64,000 nt of DNA from Molossus alvarezi (lineage: Eukaryota; Chordata; Mammalia; Chiroptera; Molossidae): the NCBI GenBank assembly GCA_037176705.1, contig CM073890.1, positions 93,424,591-93,488,590 of the forward strand, written 5' to 3'. The notes beneath the pieces are model-generated. The model saw nothing but the letters and a program-made list of their open reading frames with translations. It did no database searches and was not told where the DNA came from. Positions 1-9,700 of the stretch are shown here, piece by piece. Every line of letters begins with the position of its first letter. Position 1 is the stretch's first letter. Position numbers and translations under genes: made by a program.

Positions 1-164
1 CGGGGCCCAGCCGGAGCCGGGCTGGCCGTGGGCGGGAGTGGGGGGAGCTGCCCGCTGTTCGCGGTGGGGAGGGGAAGGGTAGCGAGCGGCGGCACAAAAT
101 GGCGGCGACGCCTGGTGCGGGCCCGCCTGACCCCGGCGCTTCCGTTCTTCTCTCTTGTCTGCAG
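1..164 (+). other. CCNL1: CCNL1 intron 1, 3' part, CpG-rich
   Basis: This GC- and CpG-dense stretch ends in a pyrimidine run and CTGCAG directly before exon 2, so it is the 3' part of intron 1. It looks like the downstream shoulder of the CCNL1 promoter CpG island. Exon 1 and the annotated start codon lie to the left of the window. The stretch contains an ATG at 99 that is open and in frame with exon 2 (see findings). Confidence 0.8.
97..107 (+). promoter_or_regulatory. YY1-type motif AAAATGGCGGC
   Basis: AAAATGGCGGC matches the YY1 consensus (AANATGGCGGC). YY1 sites of this kind usually lie just downstream of transcription starts in CpG-island promoters. The ATG inside the motif is in frame with exon 2. 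The motif is seen directly; binding is inferred. Confidence 0.55.
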
Positions 165-239
165 GTGGCGATGGCAACGGGGCAGGTGTTGTTCCATCGG
201 TTTTTCTACTCCAAGTCTTTCGTCAAACACAGTTTCGAG
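165..239 (+). CDS. CCNL1: CCNL1 exon 2
   Basis: Twenty-five codons, [19 protein letters not shown] and on to HSFE, belong to the first cyclin box. The acceptor is CTGCAG and the donor GTAAGT. The exon begins and ends in phase 0. An internal ATG at 171 sits in a strong context (GCGATGG) and could serve as an N-truncated start. Confidence 0.97.
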
Positions 240-3200
240 GTAAGTATGGCGGGGGCGAGTGAAAAAGGATTTCTTCATCCGGAAATGGGAATGAGGCGGG
301 TAGTGTTAGAAGCCAGCTTTTCCAGCAAGGAAGTGGTTAGTTTAGGCCTTTGTACCTAGTTCTCACCCACCAGGAAGTAGGGACTTTTGTAATGTGTTCT
401 AGAAAGTGGCTCTCGACCCCTCTAATCAGTAATTAGAATTTTCAGCCAAATGCGAAACTCTTAGTTTCCTCTGGATTCAAAATTGAGGAAATAAGCAATA
501 AAGTGAATCATAGTGTTAACGTGGCTGATAAGCTTATGGTTTGGAAATGTTAGTTGTCATTGTATCTCATCAAAGGTTGTCCCAATTGTATCCTAATGTT
601 TCTTCGAAGTAAGTTCATTAGCTTTTGAGAGGGACATTTTCCTGACTGCCCCCGATAGTGCCATAATCTGACAACTGTTTTTATTGGATCATTGGTTCTT
701 TCAGATTGTTGCTATGGCTTGTATTAATCTTGCATCAAAAATCGAAGAAGCACCTAGAAGAATAAGAGATGTGATTAATGTATTTCACCACCTACGCCAG
801 TTAAGAGGAAAAAGGTAAGATTGGCATTATTGAACACAGCATCTCTTGCTACTACTGTACTGTGCACACCAATCATCAAATCAAAACATTCTTTCCTCTC
901 AAGTTAAAACCCATACACAGGAAAACTAGGTGTTGAAATTCACATAGGAGCACGTTGATACTTAATGAAAAAACACAATTAACCAGCTATCTAAAGTTTG
1001 TAGAGGCAGTTGCATTTATGGACAATCCTAACAGTGCTGTGAAGCAGTCCTGTGGCTTAAGATTAAACAAGAAAGGGAATACGTTTGGCTCAAGTGTGAG
1101 TGTATTCTGTAAGTTATTTTTTCCCCATCCCTCTCTGGAAGACTGAAGGCTGGAAGTTTAAACACTGCAGTTCAAGTTAATATTGTGGCACAGTTTTGTG
1201 TAGATTGTCTCTCTACTCGGAAGTCCCAGTTAACGCTTTATCAATTGAGGTTGGCTTTTGTTAGAGTACTTCTCAACATTGAACTACGATAAATCGCATA
1301 ATACCGGATCTGAAAGGACTGCAGGATGATAAAGTTTGAAGTCAAAGGGATTAAACAGGTATTTTGTCTTGGTAGATACAGTCTCAGTGAGTGGATTAGA
1401 AAAATAACTTAATTGATTGGGTTATATTTAGTTATGCCCATTTAATTTCTCTGGTAAGAAAATAGACCAAAATAGTGTCTTACAGATGTTGTGGCTACAT
1501 CATAACACTTTATGTGGACTTACGTGTTCATGTGAGGCAGAAACAAATTTTAGTTGCAGCACTTCTGTGTCTACAGGTAACTTCCAAGTACATGCTGCAG
1601 AGGATTTAGTTGGTGTAGATTAGTTCTTTTCACTTTCTAAGAAATTGTGATGTTAGACAAACTTGTACTGAGTTTGAAAGGAAGTTACAAAAGGATTTTA
1701 AGTTGTTTTGGGGGTTGGGTGTTGGTTAGTACCAATTTAGTATCCTACGTGAGCAGTTCTTACTGGCGGAATCTGTAAGTTGGCATAATAGAACTATTCA
1801 GAGACGGGCGAATAGTAAAGTAACCTTAAAATGATTAATCTAGTTAAAGAGTCCAAAACATTGCTACTCAGATAGTTTTCACAACATTTTTCAGTTTCTT
1901 ACATTTTTTTTTTCTGCCATCTTTTCTTCATTCATGCTAACCATATCCAGGGATAGACTAATTATTTCATTTTAAAATATCCTTTAGCTTCTTGGTGAGG
2001 AATTCCTGGAAATTGGGAAGATTTCAATTTGGTATTTAGTATGGTCTGAGCTAAAATTTATGTCTAGGTATCTAGCTGATTCTTCAGGGTGTTTAAAACA
2101 AAATGACTAATAAAAAAGCCCTTTAGTCAAAGGATTCTGTGTTAGTTTAATAGCTTTCTATTATTCTTTGAACCATTGAGCCAACTCTTACGTTATCACT
2201 TATAATGATTATCTACTTTGAAATTTTTCTGAGACTTAGTTTTCTTCCTTGATATCAGAGTAGGTCTTAACTATACCTTGGAATTTAAAACATCTCACCT
2301 GACTGTTCTGTCTGATGTAACTGTGGTGTTTTTTTTGGGCGGGGGGGCCATTACAGAGAGACTGATTTTGTCTCAATCTTAGAAGTGTCTGTAGCATGAA
2401 ATTTAAAAGGAGTTAATTGCATGGAAGCCTTTTTTTTTAAAGCAGGATGTAAAAGTGTTTCTATGCATATTACAAGTTTACTCAGACACGTAACTTGTAT
2501 ATGTTATTAACTTCAACTCTTTTTTCCCTTGCAACCGACTATACAGCGACCAGCTACATTTACCAAAGCCTGGGTGATGTGGAGTGGTACATAGAGATGA
2601 AGCTGTCGTCATGGCAACAGTGAGTGAAGTATGGAAAATCCCCAAGGAGAAGCCAGTGCTCTGAGAATAGGTCACTGGAATCGGGGACTAACAGGTTGGC
2701 CACTGGTGAACCATTTAGAAAAACTCCTGTTTCTTGTTATAAGCTTTAATCTTTGCTGTCCAAGTTATTAAATTATAGCTTAAATGATTTTTCATAGATT
2801 AATGTCGTTAGAAAGTATTATCTGTATTATACTTTAGTTAGGCAAAATAATATCAGTTTGTTTTAAAGTTATTTATCTTAATGTAGTTTATGAAAGCTTT
2901 AAATTACAGTGTGAACTAGAAAATCACAAAAGAGGCATCATTTTTGTAGCCTTTAGGTAATTGTTCTTTCCTGGCTACACATTAGAATCACCAGATGAGC
3001 TTTTAGAAAGTACCAATGCCCAAGCCATGACCTGTATTGACCTCCCTACCCACCCCCCCATTGATTTATTTTTTAATAGTTTGATCCTTGTCTTCTAAAC
3101 TCGGAATAAATGGCTGAATTTAAAGGGAGGTTGCTTTTCCATTTTATTTCCAATTATAACTTGCTTTTGAAGTGTAGCAAATTAAGGGTTTTCTGTAGTT

Positions 3201-6200
3201 TTAAAGAGCCCACATTGATACCTTAAGGCTTGTTTGTCTAAAAGAATGCAAGTCTTCAGACTGCTTCAGATTGGTGTAGTATTTTCAATATGCGTATATG
3301 TAGATCATGAATGAAAGTTGGAAGGGTCTTAAGTGATCTTGTTCTTTAGTCCAGCCTCCCTTTGCAATTTACTTTGGTGGTTCTTAAGGTGGCCTTCAGT
3401 CTCTCTTCAAACACAGCTGAAAAAAGAATGGTCCTTTGATGTAGCATTGCAAATGTCTGTGTGTTGAGCAGCAGTTTGCCTCTTTGTAAACTACTCACCT
3501 CGTTTTAGAATAGTTCTTTGAAGAACTAGTTCCAAATTTTCTCGGTGTTTATACTACATGAGTGAAACTTAACCATGTTTGGACCTCCTAATTCTAATTT
3601 CTTTTCCTTCAAGGTGTATTTCAATTAAATCATGCTAAAGGAAAAATAGCTATTGTAAGAGGCCAGATAATAAACTTCCAATGACCAAAGTCCAAGATTT
3701 CCTATTAAAACTAAAATTTGATAATTGTTTTTTTCATACAAGTTAATTTAAAAATCTGACAAACTTAAAAGCTGGGGAGGTAGAGTTAGGTTTGGTTGTT
3801 TGTTGATAATGGATTTTTTTTTGGTCTCTGAATAGATGGTTTCTTTTTAAGAGATTTAAAAATGCCACCTCTTCAAACTTTTATCAGAAAGGAAAGTTAA
3901 CCTAATTGAAGAGGAAGACATTCTAGCAAACCTTAATTCAATTTAATGTTCTTGTTGCTACAGAAAGTCCTAATTGATACTATGTTAATATAAATAAACC
4001 AATTGATTAGTTTTCTTGAACCTTTTCTTGCTGGTTTATCCCGACATTTTTTTCTTCTACAAAATCTTTGTAAATTACATGTTTATTGAGTCTTCTTGAT
4101 TTGTCAAGTAAAACCAACGGAAAAAAATGGAAAGTGTTAGATTATACACATACAAAGTTAACGTTGAAAACTACAGGTAACAGTAGACCTAAGCAGAAGT
4201 TGAGTATATAGTTGAATTAATAGTAAATGATGGGTTTGGTCTCCTTAGTCATTTGATTTTATTGGGATAATGACACAGAAAAAGGGAAAGTTAAGATTGT
4301 GGCAAAGCAGATGGAAAATAACTTTGTTTAAGCAGAATTAATAATTAAACCTGATTTGGCACTAGATAGTAGCCATAATTTGAAAAAAAAAAAATGTTTA
4401 GCTGGTTAATTACAAGAAACATGAATTTTAACAGAATTTGAAGGCAACTCTTAACAAAACTGCTTTTATAAAATTTTATTTTTATACGGATTCTAATGAT
4501 GCAGTTTTGCTGTCCAAATTGCAGTGGTGTGCAGCTATAACACTGATGGTATCCTAATGCCTGTTGAAGGAGGGACTTAGAGTCTGAGGTGAATTTAACT
4601 TATTTCCAAATTTCCTGTTGTGATGAAACCTAAAAAACTATAAACCTTAAGATCTTTGACATATGTTTTCATATATACATTTATTCCTATTTGAGGTAAC
4701 CTTTTTTCCTCCAAAGAACAGTTAACTTGCATCTTATTCTAATAAAAATGGATTCATTGTGATATGTTAAAAATCAGTTCCTGCCCCAATTGGTGGCCTC
4801 ATTCCTCACACCTTTTCATATCTGTGATAGGAGTTGAACTGAGTGAAGGCCATTTTCAGCATTGTCAATCTAAGTAATGGCTATTTTCCATTTTGTCAGC
4901 TTCGCCAACTTGTTTAATGTAATTTAATTTAAAAAAATAGAATACTTTGAAGTAGTCTAGCAAGCATGTTTTCATCATTTTAAATGTGAGAAATGATTTC
5001 TACTCTGATAACATGTCACTGCAGAGGTAGTTAATGCGGCTTATTTCACATTGTTTAATCTTCAAGTGGATATATTAATTGTGTTTTGATTTTAAAGTAT
5101 GAGCTTTACTTTTTTCTGGATTTGCTGTGCATGTAAAAGGAATTGTGAGTTGAGGTACTATTCAGAATGGCTAGCTTTAAAAAATAGATGTTGTAAATTC
5201 TATCTGCCCAGGGCAGAAACTCTTGAATCTTTTGGTTGAAAGTGAATTGAGTATGGAGAAAACATTTAAATATTCTACACATACACACATACACAGTATC
5301 TTAACAAAAATGTATCTTTTGTTGGTTGGATCTAAAAATGTATTAAACGAAATTTATGGGCTTCTAAATGAAAACCCAACTCCTGACAAAAAACAAACTG
5401 CTCAGTAAGCAATTAATTTTGAATGTAAGATTTAAATAAAAATAAGAAACCAGTTTTTAATTTTAAGACTTAAATAAGATAGTCTTTTAATTGCACTATT
5501 TCTAAAGCACTGAGTCACTGATTGATACACATAGCCTTCTGCAAGAAGGCTATCATTATTTAATCTGGCACAGAGACCTTGGGTGTTATGATTACCTCAT
5601 TAAGGTCTTCCCTTCTCTTTTGCATTGCATGCTAAATATACTGCCTAATAACAACTGGTTTTTATTCATCACTTTGAGTTTTCAATCTGATATAATTTTA
5701 TAACTTTTTTTGGTAATTGAATTGTTTAGTTTCCAGATTATTTTCTTTAACAGATTCATAGAATAATTTGTTTAAACTAATTTCCCATTTTGAGGGAATC
5801 TAGATTAGCTAGCTACCCACCATATTTTTTCACCTAATTTTAATTTTGGCCATAAAGTAACTAAGAGTTGATATTTTGTAAAATTACTATAATCTTATGA
5901 GGTCTTACAGTAAATATTTCCAAGAAGAGCACATTCATTTTGTCATTGGAAAGAGCCTGGAGACCAGTGAGATTTGTGGTAATCAGATATCGTGGAAGTT
6001 AATCAACATATATACCCAAAATATCTGTGTGAAAAATATGAAAAGGATGAATCCAAGAGAATTAGAGTGAATTTTTTTCATTGCAGGGTTGAGTTAGTTT
6101 CTATAGGAATTTAGTTTAGAAAGTACATATTTAAGTAGCATAACTTGGACAGCACAAGATTAATGCCTTAACTTGTTTGCAGGAGTTTAAAAAGCTGGTT

Positions 6201-6705
6201 TCTGTTGCCAATAGTTGGTTGGAAGGGAAAACGGAGATGCCACAAATAAAATTTTTTGGATGTGCAAAACAGTTTTGATTTTATTTCTTACAAACTATAG
6301 GACTCCAAGCCCCCTGATCCTTGATCAGAACTACATTAACACCAAAAATCAAGTTATCAAGGCAGAGAGGAGGGTGCTAAAGGAGTTGGGATTTTGTGTT
6401 CATGTCAAGCATCCCCATAAGGTGAGTTGTAGAGAACAGAAATTACATTCGTAAGTATTAGGGGTTTTTGTAAAATTTTAATTTACTTGAATTTATGTTT
6501 GAGAGTTAACCTTGGTTTTTAAAAGCATCCTTTTGGATTTTGAAATTTATCAGAAAAATGGGAGTCAAAAAGACTTGGGTTCAAAACTTCACTTTTTATT
6601 GTATAGGCATAGATAAACTCTTTTTGCCTCTGTGGTTAACCCAGTTTTTCCTACTTTGAAACAGTTATTATGAAATAACCATTCTAAGGAATAAATTATG
6701 TATGT

Positions 6706-6766
<61 letters not shown>

Positions 6767-9700
6767 ATGTGCAAAAGAACCTGGCATGCTACCTGTTGCA
6801 TAGTAAAATGTTCAAAGCCTTGTGGCTGCTCACTGTTACTGAATGTTCATTGGTTTCTGTAGCAGCTCTTGGCTTACATGTGATTGACATAAGTAATAGC
6901 AAAATAGTTACAAGAATGGGTGCTCTGAGGGCAGGACTATGGGCATTAGAACTTGTCTCTGCCATTAGTTGTGTGACCTTGGCAGATATCTCTCCTTAGA
7001 CTTCACATCTCTAAAATTGTAAAATGAGAATGATAAAATATACAGCTCCTGAAATACCTCAGCTGAACTGAGGTAAAGCTACTTATATGTAGTGTGATAA
7101 GATTTATTTTAGACATATTTAGTGTTTGATTACTTACTATAATACCCACTTGGAGTATTGCATAATATATGTCATACCCATTGTGTAACTTTAAAAACAT
7201 ACAGAGTCTCTCGAGTTTGGGACATGAAGAATTGTACCTTGGGAAATTAAATGCTATCTTTTAGCTTTAACTTGTTTGCAGGACACACCACAGTGCCTGC
7301 TACGTAGTAAAGTATTCATGAAAAAAAAGGGTATTGTTTTCATTGAATTAACTTCCAATTTTTTTCCTATACAATTTTGAAACATATTTATAAATATTTT
7401 TATGGAATCTAGTAGCATATAAGCCACGTTGACTCATACATTTTAGGTTGGTCTGTATTATATATGCAGTTTATAGAAGAGTTAAAACGTTAACCTAACA
7501 TTTTCAGTTACTTATATTCATTGAACTCTGTATTCTGAAAGAACTAAAGATGTGCTAAATTGAGTTTTTTTCCCCCTTGTCCTTCAGATCATTGTTATGT
7601 ATTTACAAGTCTTAGAATGTGAACGTAATCAAACCCTGGTTCAAACTGCCTGGTAAGTTGCTTTTTTTACATTTCTTTTCTAGCCAGGAAAACAGAAGCA
7701 GAAATAAAGTAAGTTTCATTTTCCCTTTCCAAAATAATGAGACAAGTTTCTTTTGGTGCTTTTTGTTTTTTTGTTTTTTAAAAAAAGGTAAATAATGCTT
7801 ATTTCTGCTTCCTGTTTTCTTGGCTTGACTAATTACTTTTAATGGAGAACTCAATTTAACTTTGTTCTTTTTTCTACTCTTTAATTAAAGGGTAGTCCAT
7901 GATGGTAAGTCATAGAACTCTGCCCTCTGCACTTCAGCCCATGACCTCAGGATGGCCTGATTGGCTGCCCTGCTCTCCAGCCAATCCAGTGCAAGCTCTC
8001 ATCCGAGATTCACTGAAGTGGTCCATATCCATCTGGCAGCATCTTCTAGTTCTGTCGGGGTGTCAAAAGGATTTGTATATTTGCTTCTAGAAGTAACTAT
8101 TCAACATGCCTATGTATTTAATGTATACCTGTAACTATCAAAATGAATAGTTCATTTTTGATAGATTTGTTATCCAGCCATGATGAATTAAGTAATTTTT
8201 TTGTTAGGAGTTTGACTAGATTTCAGTTTTCACTGTGTATAGCATGAATTTTACCAAAGGAAACTACAACTTGTAGTTTAAAAGTGGGCAACATTTCCAT
8301 ACTGGATGAATTCATAGCTGCTGGGCTATTGCAGACAATAACAAAATTAAGAAGTGCTTGATTTTTCAAAGCACTTTATAACTTGGACTTTTAAGATGCA
8401 GATGTATGATTCCGAGTGCTGGCTTATTTAAAGGTAAAGTAAAACAATGATTTGTGGTCCAGATGTAACTAGTCTCAAGACTGCTGTACCGGACTTAATT
8501 ATTATGTTCTGGACTTAGGACTGCCATGCTTCTCTTGGATTCAGTAAATATTAGTAATAGTAGAAAAGTCTCATTGCTTTTATAAAATACATGACATTTA
8601 AAAAAATAAAATGCATGACATTTTTAATATCTATTCTATATAGTAAACAGATTTTGGCAGTTATGCGTAAGGATTTTTAAGAAATAATCTCTTTAACCTT
8701 TTAAGCAATTGGTAAAATTTCTTCAGTATCTTAGGAATGTGTGGGGAGGGTTCACTACTTAAGAAATCAAACAGTTTATTAACTAAAGTAGTTCATTGCT
8801 TTTATTTGTATTTAGTCACAGAAAAAGGTATATAAACAAGGCTGTTAATAGATATTTATTGCTCTTCACTTCCTGTCTAGATTTTCTGAAGTAGCTTAGT
8901 TTTCTTAATATAACTTGGTGAGTGCTTACCTTTTTACCCCTGTCACAGTACTTGTGAGTTTTTGAAAGAACTTGGTTGACACTGCTTTTCATTGTGGATA
9001 AAGGAGAGATGGTCAATAATTAATGGCTTGAAGTATTGTTGGAGTGGTTTATCATTTCTGAAACTAGTCATGTCAGAATTGACTATGAAAAGCATTACTT
9101 TTCATAGAAATATATTTTAAAAGCTTTAGATGTAAGTTCTATTTGGAACAGTAGAATTATTTTCAGGGAATTTAGTCATATGTAGAAAAGCTGAAGAATT
9201 GTTCTAGTGTTAAATTCTTTTCTCTCATTGATTTTTGAGTGAAGAATTGTTATATGCTAGAATATGAGGATATGAATATAAATACGAGAAGAAAAAAGAA
9301 TAAAGTAGATTGAGTCTCCAATTTTATGTAAGCTTTAGAACTGTTTTATGTATGGAGCTTATTATTAAAATATTTTTCAGGAATTATATGAATGACAGTC
9401 TTCGAACCAATGTATTTGTTCGATTTCAACCAGAGACTATAGCATGTGCTTGCATCTACCTTGCGGCTAGAGCTCTTCAGGTAGGTATATATAGGCTGCT
9501 TTGTCCTATAGGATAAATTGGTCCTCCTGATAAAAATAGAGCGTTTAGTCTAAACCACTTTCTTTTCATGGTTTAGATTCCATTGCCAACTCGTCCCCAT
9601 TGGTTTCTTCTTTTTGGTACCACAGAAGAGGAGATTCAGGATATCTGCGTAGAAACCCTTAGGCTTTATACCAGGAAAAAGGTAATTCTGTTTACTTATA

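Larger units (their letters stand above)
815..6300 (+). other. CCNL1: CCNL1 intron 3, long and repeat-poor
   Basis: This 5.5-kb AT-rich intron lies between exons 3 and 4. I see no SINE or L1 in it. It contains the cassette exon at 2547-2619, a weak hAT-like scrap near 2960-3040, and a perfect 10-bp-arm hairpin at 5531-5553. The acceptor before exon 4 is CAAACTATAG. Retained or alternatively processed introns of this gene (rat ania-6a) are known to be activity-regulated in neurons. Confidence 0.85.
6422..7587 (+). other. CCNL1: CCNL1 intron 4 with a TG/TA microsatellite and MIR relic
   Basis: This 1.17-kb intron holds a (TG)n(TA)n run at about 6706-6767 and a MIR-like relic at about 6915-7060. 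It ends with a strong pyrimidine tract and CCTTCAG. Confidence 0.85.

Noticed and set aside
8180..8260. C/D-box snoRNA in CCNL1 intron 5
   Set aside because: ATGATGA resembles a C box, but no D box (CTGA) lies at a fitting distance and no terminal stem is present.
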